A stretch of DNA of 39,177 nucleotides from Bradyrhizobium macuxiense (lineage in GTDB: Bacteria > Pseudomonadota > Alphaproteobacteria > Rhizobiales > Xanthobacteraceae). This document shows positions 23,225 through 31,928 of this stretch, in pieces (the first letter of the stretch is position 1; every line of letters starts with the position of its first letter). A program made the position numbers and the translations under genes. The notes under the pieces are model-generated. The model saw only the letters and a program-made list of their open reading frames with translations, made no database searches and was not told where the DNA came from. The stretch covers positions 1 through 39,177 of the forward strand of contig NZ_LNCU01000036.1 in NCBI RefSeq assembly GCF_001542415.1, written 5' to 3'.

Positions 23225-24595
23225 ATGAACCTCACCGAGATTGCTAAACGTGCTCTCCCGATACTGGTGTTGCTGACAGCAGCCCAGACAGCGGCGCCAA
23301 CGCCAGCGCACGCGGCGGGATGGGAACTGGTGTTTTCAGACGAGTTCAACGGCGACAAGCTCGATCGCAACAAATGGGCCACGCGCTATCTTTATTCAAA
23401 CGAGACGATGGACCACTTCAACGATGAAAATGAGCGCTATCGCGATGGTCACGTGGTGGCGGATGGCGTGCTCAATCTGATCGCGAAGAAGATGCCGGGC
23501 TCGCCCAGCCTGTACGAATCCGCGATGATCCGCAGTCATCGAACATTCTACTACGGCTATTATGAAGCGCGTGTGTTCCTGCCCAACGCAAAGGGAATCT
23601 GGCCGGCGTTCTGGCTCGAGGCCGACTACGACGTCGACGGCAAGACCTGGCATCCGCCGGAGATCGACATCTTCGAATATGTCATCAACGGCGTCGAGGA
23701 TAAGGCGAATTCGTTGCATTCGAATGTGGTGGGGCCTTTTGACCCGCGGCAATACACCTATGTCGACCGCTCCTTCGAGCTCAAGTTCCAGAACATGTAT
23801 GCAAGCGAGGACCTCAATCAGGGCTGGCACACCGCCGGCTTTGTGTGGGCGCCCGACAAGATTTCGATGTTCTGGGATGGCAAGCTGATTTATACGCGCA
23901 ACTACCAATGGTTGCGCAGCGACGGGAAACTTGGACCGCCCGCGCATGTCGATCTTAACTTCGCCGTCGGCGGCAGCAAATGGGCAGGACGGCACGGCAT
24001 CGATGAGGCGGCGTTTCCGCAGACCTTCAAGGTCGATTATGTTCGCGTGTGTCAGTACACGACCTCCGATCGCGGCGGCCGGCAATGCGGGCCGAGCCAA
24101 CAGACGCCGGATCCGAAGCAATTCGGCTACTCTGCTCCACTTAATGACATGGCGAAGCCGGCGTTCCTTGCCGTCAACAAAGTGGTCGCGGGCAAGCAGC
24201 CCAATGCGGGCGTCCTGGCGCTAAGCACCAGCGACAAGCTCAACGTCGAAATTCCGCTCAAGGTCCCGGCCGACTATCCGTCGAACCGGACGCTTCAGGT
24301 GACGGTCTACGACAAGTCGAATGGGTCTATCGTGTCGTCGGCCGACGCCAAGCTGCAGGTCGAGTCCGACAAGAAACGGGCCGACGGTTCCACCATTGCG
24401 GTGGCCTCCCTGCCCGCCATCCAGCGCCCCGGAAACTACATTCTGTTCGGCCGACTGTCCGCTCAGGTGCCCAACGGCAAGGGTGCACAAGAGACGTTGT
24501 CCAGCCCGGTGACATGCAGCACGGATGTCGTCCAGCCCGCGAAGGCGACAGTGTGCAAGCTGCTAAACCTGGATGTGCAGGCGCAAGCGCACTGA
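23225..24595 (+). CDS. secreted GH16 endo-glycanase (ExoK-like role)
   Basis: A Sec signal peptide (residues 1-30, cleavage after AHA) precedes a GH16 domain (about 32-280). The catalytic E-x-D-x-x-E stretch is PEIDIFEYV, with nucleophile Glu146, Asp148 and acid/base Glu151. GIWPAFWLEADY, WHTAGFVWAPDKISMFWDGK and FKVDYVRVCQY are typical GH16 strands. Residues 300-456 form an extra beta-rich C-terminal domain that may bind carbohydrate. GH16 enzymes such as ExoK cut nascent exopolysaccharide and lower its molecular weight. A strong hairpin follows the stop codon. A second GH16 of different design is at 31929-33272. Confidence 0.92.
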   Translation: MNLTEIAKRALPILVLLTAAQTAAPTPAHAAGWELVFSDEFNGDKLDRNKWATRYLYSNETMDHFNDENERYRDGHVVADGVLNLIAKKMPGSPSLYESAMIRSHRTFYYGYYEARVFLPNAKGIWPAFWLEADYDVDGKTWHPPEIDIFEYVINGVEDKANSLHSNVVGPFDPRQYTYVDRSFELKFQNMYASEDLNQGWHTAGFVWAPDKISMFWDGKLIYTRNYQWLRSDGKLGPPAHVDLNFAVGGSKWAGRHGIDEAAFPQTFKVDYVRVCQYTTSDRGGRQCGPSQQTPDPKQFGYSAPLNDMAKPAFLAVNKVVAGKQPNAGVLALSTSDKLNVEIPLKVPADYPSNRTLQVTVYDKSNGSIVSSADAKLQVESDKKRADGSTIAVASLPAIQRPGNYILFGRLSAQVPNGKGAQETLSSPVTCSTDVVQPAKATVCKLLNLDVQAQAH

Positions 24596-24631
24596 AGCTG
24601 TGAGGCGGCCTCAGGCTCACCGTGCTTTCAT

Positions 24632-24658
24632 CCATGCCGCCGGCAAGCGGCGGCATGG
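24632..24658. terminator. bidirectional terminator between convergent genes
   Basis: CCATGCCGCCG (24632-24642) and CGGCGGCATGG (24648-24658) make a perfect 11-bp GC-rich stem with a 5-base loop. It is followed by CCTGTTTG on the plus side and by ATGAAAGC-type sequence on the minus side. It lies between the GH16 stop (24595) and the stop of the minus-strand GT gene (24667), the expected place for a shared terminator. Confidence 0.75.
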
Positions 24659-24666
24659 CCTGTTTG

Positions 24667-25473
24667 CTAGGCGCGCTCGGCTCCGAAAAACTCGCGTCGC
24701 AGCTTCGGTGTCAGGAGCCTGAGCGACAGTGCGGTCTTGAGGAAACGGAGCGGATTGGCGAGCGTCGCCTTCTTGAAGAAGGTCGCGATCAGCCCCGAGG
24801 AATTGCTGTGGGCTCCCGGATGTCCGACCCGGTAGATCGCGCCGAAGAAAGGGAGCGCTTTGAGCGGGCTTCCCGCCGCGGCAAGCTCCTGAGCGACGGC
24901 GATATGGCTGCCGAGCATGCGCTTCAGGTAGTCGTCCGCGTCGTTCCTCTTGAGCCTCTCGATATCGTAGAGCCGGGCATTGATGATGTGGGATGTGCCG
25001 CAGAGCATGAAGAATTTTGAAATGGCTCCCAGCAGCAAATTGCCTTCGCTCCACATGTAGCCGCGGTCGATATACCAGCCGTTTTCGTCGGGATGCCGGG
25101 CCACGTAATCGGCCAGCCGGGAACTGACGAAATCGTCATCGTCGACAATCATGAAGAAAGTCGCGTTCTGTGCAGCCAGCATCCCCGCGCGCACGCGACG
25201 TCCCTTGTCGATGCGGAAGAAGTCGCGGAAAAGCTCGACATCGTCGGTCACGCCGCGCTCATGTTTCGGGTTTGGCTCAAAATCGACGCGTTCGACAGAG
25301 AAGCCTTTCGGCAGCGCTGGCAGATCTGCGCCATCATTCGCCACAATGATGGCTTGCCAGCGGTCACTATTCTGACCCGAGATCGATGTTATGGTTTGCG
25401 CGAGCCGCGCCTTGAGAGCGTCCCAGTTCTTGGAGTTTGCCGGATGACGAACCGGTATGATGAAGGTCAACAT
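24667..25473 (-). CDS. GT2-like glycosyltransferase (268 aa)
   Basis: A GT-A fold transferase. I start it at ATG 25473, where the canonical first strand LTFIIPVRHP begins. The frame is open for 31 further codons upstream, but those have no family content. Further motifs are AIIVANDGAD (41-50) and FMIVDDDDFVSSRL (107-120), which includes the DxD. The C-terminal part IYRVGHPGAHSN is typical of capsular or EPS transferases. The Shine-Dalgarno is weak (GAGA). The gene stands alone on the minus strand between two plus-strand genes, with a terminator-like hairpin after it. Donor and acceptor are unknown. Confidence 0.8.
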   Translation of the reverse strand: MLTFIIPVRHPANSKNWDALKARLAQTITSISGQNSDRWQAIIVANDGADLPALPKGFSVERVDFEPNPKHERGVTDDVELFRDFFRIDKGRRVRAGMLAAQNATFFMIVDDDDFVSSRLADYVARHPDENGWYIDRGYMWSEGNLLLGAISKFFMLCGTSHIINARLYDIERLKRNDADDYLKRMLGSHIAVAQELAAAGSPLKALPFFGAIYRVGHPGAHSNSSGLIATFFKKATLANPLRFLKTALSLRLLTPKLRREFFGAERA

Positions 25474-25750
25474 GAATTGTCTCGCATGGACGTCGTGGGC
25501 TCTGATGCTGCGCAGCGCGCGATTGTCTCGCCAACGTAGCATGTCCCGTTGGCCTGGTAGATGCATAGCAGCAAGTTCAGATGAACTCTCAGCGAGAGGT
25601 TTGTGGCAAAGCTGTGAAGCGAAGTGCCTCTTGCGTGTGCAAGGGGGAGCGGTGCCGTCGTGACGCTCCCTGAATCACGTTCGGAACAATCCGCTATCTG
25701 CTGATCGGCTCAGCACAATTTCTTCTCCCTCTTTTTTGATGTGACGGCAG

Positions 25751-26884
25751 ATGACTCCTGGAACGGCGCTGGACCAAAAATCCTCCAAGCAGCTATTGAC
25801 CATCCAGTATCTGCGCGGCGTGGCGTCTGTGATGGTGGTCCTGCACCACATCAGAAATCCGTGGCCGAATCTCTACAACCCGCTCGAACACTTCGATATG
25901 GGCGAGGCCGGAGTTGATATCTTTTTCATCATCAGTGGCGTGGTGATGTACGTTTCGTCGCGGGTTGAAACGCCGGCAGTCTTCGCCGGATTGCGGGTCA
26001 TTCGGGTCGCGCCGCTTTATTGGATCCTGACGCTCTGTGCGGCGACCCTGCTTCTGCTGTCCGGAGGAGCCAAGCCGGGCTTCGCGCTCGTGAACGACGT
26101 GATGCTTTCCGCAATGTTCGTTCCGCACCACAGCTCGGTCTTTCCCGGCACCATCTGGCCGGTGCTCAATCCGGGCTGGACCCTTTATTTTGAGATGTTC
26201 TTCTATCTGATCTTTGCGATTGGCCTTTTCTTTCGCAAACCGCTGCTGATCTCGTTGTGCCTGATCTCATTTCTTGTTGGCTTGGGGCTCTTTGTCTCGA
26301 CCGATGAATCGATCTTTCACGCCTACTCGCACCCGCTCTTGATGTATACGCACCCCCTGATGCTGGAGTTCGCGGCCGGCATCGTGCTGGGATGGTTGTT
26401 CCTGAACGGGAAGAATCCGAACGTCTGGCTGCTCTTGCCGATAGGGTTTCTGGCGCTGATCGCGGCGCATATCGTGCGGCTTCCGTATTTGTTCCTGCAG
26501 AACGGGTTGTGCGCAGCACTGATCATGCTGGGTGCGGTCGCGGCCGAACGATCATTCAGGATTCGCGACATAGGCTGGCTGCGGCTGCTCGGGGATGCGA
26601 GCTATTCGATCTATCTCACGCATGCGCTGACGCTCTTCGTCGTTCGCCGCCTGTTTCTTCGATTGCCCCTGGAAGGCATGGTGCAGTTTGCGTCATTCGC
26701 AGTTCTTGCTGCGACGATCTCGCTGCTGGTGGGATTTGCTGTCTACTTCAAGGTGGAGCGGCCGTTGACGCGTTGGCTGCGTTCGCAGTTTCTCACGGTG
26801 TTCGCGGCCGCGCGGAGAGGTGCGGGTCGGCCGTTGCGGGAGGCACCTTCGCCGGTCTCCGTGGCTCAGTCGGCGGGTGAATAG
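25751..26884 (+). CDS. acyltransferase family 3 (OafA/ExoZ-like), second copy
   Basis: A 377-residue membrane acyltransferase with about ten membrane spans. It shows TIQYLRGVASVMVVLHHIRN (about 17-36, with the essential His pair), GVDIFFIISGVVMY, RVIRVAPLYW, the WPVLNPGWTLYFEMFFY loop and LLGDASYSIYLTHALTL. It closely resembles the acyltransferase at 18229-19236 in motif order, so the two are paralogues. The C-terminal 45 residues form a cytoplasmic basic and Ala/Pro-rich tail absent from the other copy. Likely O-acetylates a sugar of the repeat unit at the inner membrane. No clear ribosome site precedes the ATG at 25751. Confidence 0.92.
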   Translation: MTPGTALDQKSSKQLLTIQYLRGVASVMVVLHHIRNPWPNLYNPLEHFDMGEAGVDIFFIISGVVMYVSSRVETPAVFAGLRVIRVAPLYWILTLCAATLLLLSGGAKPGFALVNDVMLSAMFVPHHSSVFPGTIWPVLNPGWTLYFEMFFYLIFAIGLFFRKPLLISLCLISFLVGLGLFVSTDESIFHAYSHPLLMYTHPLMLEFAAGIVLGWLFLNGKNPNVWLLLPIGFLALIAAHIVRLPYLFLQNGLCAALIMLGAVAAERSFRIRDIGWLRLLGDASYSIYLTHALTLFVVRRLFLRLPLEGMVQFASFAVLAATISLLVGFAVYFKVERPLTRWLRSQFLTVFAAARRGAGRPLREAPSPVSVAQSAGE

Positions 26885-27211
26885 GTCGCGAAGCGGTCTT
26901 GTCTGCTTCTTGAGCAAATTGTTCCAGAGTCTGCTTTTTCCTTCCGCGGAACCGACCGCGTCACACATGCGCTTGGTGCAGGGCGCCCTGCAGTCGATGG
27001 CCCTCAATAGGGACTGCGGGATCCCCGTCGACGTTGCGGCGTTATGCGTGAGCTTCGTTTGAAGCAGTGAACTGCCTATTGCGAGATCAGGTTGCGGAAC
27101 TAGCAACACTCATTGCGATTTTTCGGGCTCGGCCCACCAACGTTCTGACTTCGTCACTGAACCCACAGCGCTCGGCACGCGATCGCGTGACCATATCGGG
27201 ACGATCAAGAG
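26885..27211. other. 327-base gap with a 16-bp palindrome
   Basis: No gene is evident. TGCAGGGCGCCCTGCA (26977-26992) is a perfect palindrome, and TTCCGCGGAA (26942-26951) is a shorter one 25 bases to its left. The pair could be operator sites for the GT14 gene or part of a structured 3' end of the acyltransferase mRNA. No T-run follows. Confidence 0.4.
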
Positions 27212-28117
27212 ATGAATGTTGCATATCTCATTCTAGCCCACAGGCAGCCGGAGCAGCTTGCCCGGCTGGTTGGTGAACTCCAATCTCCGTCCACGGAGGT
27301 GTTTGTGCATATCGATGCACATTCGGACCTCGGTCCGTTCCGGCGTGCCGTCGGTTCCCGCGCACATTTCGTGGCCAACCGAATTCCGATTCATTGGGGC
27401 GACTATTCGTTGATCAGGGCGGCCCTCGTGCTCATGGACGCGGCGTTGGCCGCGCCGAGCCGTTACGAGTATCTGGTGTTGATCAGCGGAGCGGATTATC
27501 CGTTACGTTCGGTCGACGAGATCGAGAATTTCTTTCGTGAAAACAACGGCATTGAATTCATCGATTCGGTCGCGATGCCGTCGGCGGCCGCCGCGAAGCC
27601 GTTGTCACGCCTGACACGCTACAAGGGCCGCCCCGGACCGGTTGGCTGGTGGGTCGCCAAGGGCCGCAGGCTGCTCGGCGGGCTCGGCCTCATGCCGATG
27701 ACGCGCGATTACAGGAAGTGCTTTGGCGAGCTGGTCCCCCATGCCGGTAACCAATGGTGGGCACTGACGCGTGACGCCTGTGTCTACATCCAGAAATTCA
27801 CCGCGGATCATCCGAAGTTCATGAGGTTTTACGAGAACACCCATGTGCCGGATGAGATGGTGTTTCAGACCATCCTTGCGAATTCGCCGTTTCGCTCGAA
27901 CATGCGGCGCAGCATCACCTATTCCGACTGGAGCGGGGGCGGCGCAAATCCGTCGGAGATCGGCGAGCGTCACATCACGATGTTCCGCGCCAATCCATAT
28001 TTGAGGATTGATGGTATCTACGGCTCGGGCGAACTGCTGTTTTGTCGCAAGGTCACCGACGCAGCGGTCGCCGATCAGCTTGCAGTCATGATCCGGCAAC
28101 GGAACGCGCGTATGTGA
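27212..28117 (+). CDS. GT14-like (core-2/I-branching type) glycosyltransferase
   Basis: A 301-residue protein resembling the beta-1,6-N-acetylglucosaminyltransferase / xylosyltransferase family (GT14) in its bacterial short form. Signatures are VAYLILAHRQPEQL (3-16), VFVHIDAHSD (30-39), VLISGADYPLRS (89-100), GNQWWALTRDA (179-189) and VPDEMVFQTIL (212-221). The enzymes have a GT-A-like fold without the normal DxD, the acidic PDE motif serving instead. It would transfer a sugar, often a branching one, to the repeat unit in the cytoplasm. GGGAC and AAGAG precede the ATG. The family is confidently recognised; the sugar is not. Confidence 0.87.
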   Translation: MNVAYLILAHRQPEQLARLVGELQSPSTEVFVHIDAHSDLGPFRRAVGSRAHFVANRIPIHWGDYSLIRAALVLMDAALAAPSRYEYLVLISGADYPLRSVDEIENFFRENNGIEFIDSVAMPSAAAAKPLSRLTRYKGRPGPVGWWVAKGRRLLGGLGLMPMTRDYRKCFGELVPHAGNQWWALTRDACVYIQKFTADHPKFMRFYENTHVPDEMVFQTILANSPFRSNMRRSITYSDWSGGGANPSEIGERHITMFRANPYLRIDGIYGSGELLFCRKVTDAAVADQLAVMIRQRNARM

Positions 28118-28549
28118 CACGCTCTCGTCGCATTGCTGCTTTTGATGGCCGGGAAACCGCGCGCAATTGTGACCCGCGGGAAGCAGATCGTGTCGCACGC
28201 GGCATGTTCGGCTACAATTTGGTCGCATTTCGGAGCTGGTTGAGGGCCGATACTTGATCCGCACCGTGATCGCGAAGGGCAGGCGTACCTCTTGCATGTG
28301 CAGGTCTGATAGCTTGCCAGTGGTCTCCTCGGCTGATTGGCGGTGGACGGGTCACGCCGCCCGGGCCGGACGCGCGTCCGGCTGATCTCCTTTCCGGGAC
28401 CATCTGATGGCAATCGAGTTGCATGGACATCGGAAGCTGCCCGCAGGGCGATCGGTCGCATGCGGGAAAGTCGCTGCACGGTTCCATACATTCACCGCGG
28501 CCGTCGGCTATTGCGTCGGAAGCATCACGAGCTGGGAAGAGCACTGCAC
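28118..28549. other. 432-base gap upstream of the flippase gene
   Basis: The flippase frame is open as far as 28337, but those upstream codons show no membrane-protein character, so I regard 28118-28549 as non-coding. It contains the perfect 18-bp palindrome at 28365-28382. It should also contain the promoter of the flippase-GT2-pyruvyltransferase group. No clear -35/-10 was found. Confidence 0.4.
28365..28382. terminator. 18-bp perfect palindrome / hairpin, possible terminator
   Basis: GCCGGACGCGCGTCCGGC can fold as a 7-bp stem with a GCGC loop and is followed by TGATCTCCTTTCC, a pyrimidine-rich but imperfect tail. It could end the GT14 transcript (stop at 28117) or act as a regulatory hairpin in the flippase leader. 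Confidence 0.4.
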
Positions 28550-30055
28550 ATGGTAGGCACCGAGCCTGGCAATCGTACACACGCCGTTCGCGCGATCCGG
28601 GGCGTGTTCTGGTCGAGCGTCAATTCGGTCATACCATCGCTCGCAGGCTTCCTCGTATTCCTGGTGACGTCGCGCTATCTCGGCCCCGCCGAGTTTGGCG
28701 TCGTCGCGCTTGCCGGCAGTCTGGTCGCATTGCTCGCGGTGCTGTTGCCGACGGGTTTTGCCGAGGCGATCGTTCAGAGGTCGTCGATCGACGATATCCA
28801 TCTTGATTCCACGTTCTGGGCGGCATCGATCTGCGCGCTCGTCGCGTATGCCGTGCTTGCGATCTGCAGCGGGCCGTTCAGCCGAATGCTCGGCTCGGAT
28901 TGGGTTGCCGTGCTGCTGCCCGTCGCAGGGCTCAGGTTGTTCGCGGATGCCGCCGGCATCGTTCCGCAGGCCATCATCACGCGAAAAATGTCTTTTGAAT
29001 TGATCGCCGGCCGGACATTGCTCGCCACGTTGGTCTCGGCCGCGTTGACTGTGCTCCTGCTCGTCGCCGGCTACGGTGTGTGGGCGCTCCTCATCGCGCA
29101 GCTGTCATCATCCGTCACTGCGGCCGTCGCCGCGATGTGGGGGGCAGGCTGGCGGCCGAAGTTCCGGATCAGCTTGGACGCGCTCAAATCGCTCGCGCGT
29201 TACGGCGCGTTCTCATCGGGAACGCGCGCCATGCAGGCCCTGACGACACAGGCGGATCCGGCAATCGTCGGTCTCTATTTGGGGCCGCATCAGACGGGCA
29301 TCTATGCTTTTTCCCGGAACCTGTTCCAAATGATCCTCAACGTCCTTGCGACGCCGATCGGAGCAGTGGCCCATCCGTTGTTTTCATCCATCCAGGAGAA
29401 TGTGGATCGGGTCAGGAAGGGGTTCCTGGTTGCGACATTTCTGTCATCGGCGTTGTCATTTCCGGTCTTCATCGGCTTTGCGATGGTGGCGGACCTCGCG
29501 GTTCCCGTCGTATTCGGACCTCGCTGGATCGATACGGTCGATCCGATCCGGCTGTATTGCGGCCTGGGCTTGATGGCCTGCATCGGTGTGATCCAGGGCA
29601 GCCTCATCAACAGCCGCGGGCACGCGCATTGGTGGTTTTATTACCAGCTTGCCGCCGGAATAGTCACGCTGGGCATCCTTGTGCTGATGTCGAGGTTCGG
29701 TGTGACCATGCTGCTGGCGACCGTCCTGATCGCAACCATCGCCCGATGGCCGGTTGCCGTGGTCAAGACCTCTCGGCTCTTGTCGGAACCGGTGTCGGAA
29801 TATCTGCGGGTCTTCGTCGGGCCGGCGGGCTCCAGCGTGGTCATGGTCGCGGTCATTGCCGCCACCCGACATGTTCTTCCCGAACTTCCGCCGATTGCTG
29901 CGCTGAGTATCAGCATTGCTGTCGGAGCGGTGTCATACGTCGCGACGATGCTGGTGATCGCCAGGGATCAGACCATGGATGTCGTGAGGTTGCTCGCCGG
30001 ATCGATCGGATCGAAGGCGCGGGGGCCTCGCGGAGTGGAATCTACGCCTGGTTGA
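28550..30055 (+). CDS. Wzx-type lipid-linked oligosaccharide flippase (MOP superfamily, ExoT-like)
   Basis: A 501-residue polytopic membrane protein with 12 to 14 membrane segments in the MOP/polysaccharide-transporter family. The N-terminal layout is typical: RAIRGVFWSSVNSVIPSLAGFLVF, then SRYLGPAEFGVVALAG. Later GPHQTGIYAFSRNL and the NVLATPIGAVAHPLFS stretch also fit. It would flip undecaprenyl-linked repeat units to the periplasm. I start at ATG 28550 because GGGAAGAG lies just upstream, although the frame remains open earlier. The GT2 and pyruvyltransferase genes follow on the same strand, so assembly and translocation functions share a transcript. Confidence 0.9.
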   Translation: MVGTEPGNRTHAVRAIRGVFWSSVNSVIPSLAGFLVFLVTSRYLGPAEFGVVALAGSLVALLAVLLPTGFAEAIVQRSSIDDIHLDSTFWAASICALVAYAVLAICSGPFSRMLGSDWVAVLLPVAGLRLFADAAGIVPQAIITRKMSFELIAGRTLLATLVSAALTVLLLVAGYGVWALLIAQLSSSVTAAVAAMWGAGWRPKFRISLDALKSLARYGAFSSGTRAMQALTTQADPAIVGLYLGPHQTGIYAFSRNLFQMILNVLATPIGAVAHPLFSSIQENVDRVRKGFLVATFLSSALSFPVFIGFAMVADLAVPVVFGPRWIDTVDPIRLYCGLGLMACIGVIQGSLINSRGHAHWWFYYQLAAGIVTLGILVLMSRFGVTMLLATVLIATIARWPVAVVKTSRLLSEPVSEYLRVFVGPAGSSVVMVAVIAATRHVLPELPPIAALSISIAVGAVSYVATMLVIARDQTMDVVRLLAGSIGSKARGPRGVESTPG

Positions 30056-30157
30056 ATACATTGATTGCACCACTTGGCTCGGTGGCCATAATGTTGCCTG
30101 ACATTCACTGCGTCAGATGTCCCGTTCTCGAACCTGACCAAGGCTTGAGCGAATAGA

Positions 30158-31015
30158 ATGCATGAAGTTGCAATAACGTTGGTCCTGTGCTCTCGAAATG
30201 GAATGAGGACCGTCGGAAAATGTCTGGACCATATCCGGTCGATGGACGGCGCTGATGCCGTCGAGGTTGTGCTGGTCGACAACGGCTCAACGGATGGCAC
30301 TTTCGGGGTCATGCAGGAGTTCTGCAGGTCCAACCCAACGCTGTGGCGTGCCATCCTGGAGACCAAGCCGGGCAATTCGGCCGGTCGAAATACCGGGATT
30401 ACGGCGTCATCAGGCGAGATCATCCTCTTCATCGACGATGATTGCTACCCTGATCGCGAATTTGCATCCGCCTGGAGAACGGTATTCGCGCAGGATCCCC
30501 GGTTGGGCTTCGGCTCGGGGCGAATCCTGCCGTATGACGCACGGCAATCTCCGCTTGGTTGCAACACCAGCACCACGACACAAATTCTGGCATCGTCCAC
30601 TTTTGTGCAGCGAGGATTCGTGCAGGGGTCCAACATGGCATTCAGGCGTCAGTGCTTGACCGATGCCGGGATGTTCGACGACCGTTTTGGGGCCGGCACG
30701 CCGTTTGCCGGCGAGGAATGGGAAGTCGCCGTCAGGGCATCATACGCCGGCTGGACCGGCGGGTATTTCCCGGGCCCAACCGTGGCCCACGATCACGGCC
30801 GCTTTGATGACGCGGCGTTCGTTCGCGGGCACTATTACGATATCGGCGCCGGCGCGGTGTACGCCAAGCATCTCTTGACGGCGCATGCCCCTGCGACCGT
30901 CGTAGAGATCGCGCGGGATATCCGCAGACAGATCAGGAAGCGTGCCGCCGTGGGTCCGTTGTTTGGAGGAGCCGTGCAATATTATTCGACCATGATGCGT
31001 CAGGCGCGATCATGA
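30158..31015 (+). CDS. family 2 glycosyltransferase (copy A of a paralogous pair)
   Basis: A 285-residue GT2 protein. ITLVLCSRNG (6-15), VLVDNGSTDGT (38-48), NSAGRNTGI (73-81) and LFIDDDCYPD (90-99) mark the nucleotide-sugar site. FVQGSNMAFRRQCL and GPTVAHDHGRF are the acceptor-side motifs. The same blocks occur in the GT2 at 33269-34246 (FVRAGTLQGANLAFRREAL, PTVAHDHGRVD), so the two are paralogues in opposite orientation about 3 kb apart. The stop overlaps the next gene's ATG (ATGA, 31012-31015), so translation is coupled to the pyruvyltransferase. The sugar added here may be the one that is pyruvylated (inference). Confidence 0.9.
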   Translation: MHEVAITLVLCSRNGMRTVGKCLDHIRSMDGADAVEVVLVDNGSTDGTFGVMQEFCRSNPTLWRAILETKPGNSAGRNTGITASSGEIILFIDDDCYPDREFASAWRTVFAQDPRLGFGSGRILPYDARQSPLGCNTSTTTQILASSTFVQRGFVQGSNMAFRRQCLTDAGMFDDRFGAGTPFAGEEWEVAVRASYAGWTGGYFPGPTVAHDHGRFDDAAFVRGHYYDIGAGAVYAKHLLTAHAPATVVEIARDIRRQIRKRAAVGPLFGGAVQYYSTMMRQARS

Positions 31016-31893
31016 AGCTCTACTACTATCAGAGCACCGCGCCGAATTTCGGTGACGATCTGAACAATGTGCTCATGCCGAAGGTCTTCCCGCGCTTCTT
31101 CGACGAAGACGAGCTGACCCTGTTCCTTGCGATTGGGTCCGTGCTGTTCGACCATCATCCTCAGCAGTCGCTGAAAGTGGTGTTCGGATCGGGATTCGGG
31201 CAGTACACCGCGGCGCCCCAGCTCGACGAGCGATGGAAGTTCTATTGCGTGCGTGGACCGCTGACCGCGCAAGCACTTGGACTCGACGAGCGGCTGGTCG
31301 CGGCCGATGCCGCCGTGCTGGTCAATCGTCACTTCCGGAAACAGGTCCCCAAGCGCTTCAAGTTCAGCTACATCCCGCATTGGCAGAGCCTGTTGAACGG
31401 CAACTGGCCCAGGGCCTGTGAATTGGCCGACATCGAACTGATCGATCCGCGTTGGCCGGTCGATCGGGTCCTCGAGATGATTCTTGCCTCGAACACGGTC
31501 ATCACCGAGGCGATGCACGGCGCCATCGTGGCCGATGCGCTACGGGTGCCGTGGGTGCCGGTTCTGCCATTCCACCGATCTCATCGATTCAAATGGTCGG
31601 ACTGGGCCGGCGCTCTCAAGATCAATCTCAGGCCTTACCCGACCTTTCCTGCGACGTTGCACGACCTCTGGGTTTCCAAGACGGGCAGGGACGGCAACTG
31701 GATGTCGAGCAAGAACCGGCTGGTTCAACTGGCTGTCGGAGCGGCCAATGACACGCTGCCCTATGCTGCCGCGCGCGGCTTGCGGCGGCTGAGCGAGATG
31801 GAGCCGGTGCTCAGCTCCGACATCGCGCTGGCGAGAGCCGTCGCGAAGCTGGAGGAATCGGCTGACCAGATTCGCCGGGATTTCGATCGTTGA
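31012..31893 (+). CDS. polysaccharide pyruvyltransferase (ExoV-like)
   Basis: A 293-residue ketal pyruvyltransferase. APNFGDDLNNV (10-20), VVFGSGFGQY (56-65), CVRGPLTAQALGL (79-91) and VITEAMHGAIVADALRVP (163-180, with His169) match the family PF04230 pattern. It transfers pyruvate from phosphoenolpyruvate to a sugar of the repeat unit as a ketal, adding negative charge. The nearest named relative is rhizobial ExoV. Its start overlaps the upstream GT2 stop by 4 bases. It ends 35 bases before the convergent GH16 gene with no hairpin in between. Confidence 0.9.
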   Translation: MKLYYYQSTAPNFGDDLNNVLMPKVFPRFFDEDELTLFLAIGSVLFDHHPQQSLKVVFGSGFGQYTAAPQLDERWKFYCVRGPLTAQALGLDERLVAADAAVLVNRHFRKQVPKRFKFSYIPHWQSLLNGNWPRACELADIELIDPRWPVDRVLEMILASNTVITEAMHGAIVADALRVPWVPVLPFHRSHRFKWSDWAGALKINLRPYPTFPATLHDLWVSKTGRDGNWMSSKNRLVQLAVGAANDTLPYAAARGLRRLSEMEPVLSSDIALARAVAKLEESADQIRRDFDR

Positions 31894-31928
31894 TCGCCTG
31901 ATGCATCGCGTCTTGATCTCGACAACCT

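Noticed and set aside
29080..30156. 358-codon frame in another phase of the flippase gene
   Set aside because: Same strand, wrong phase; lacks the hydrophobic pattern expected and overlaps a 12-14 segment membrane protein.
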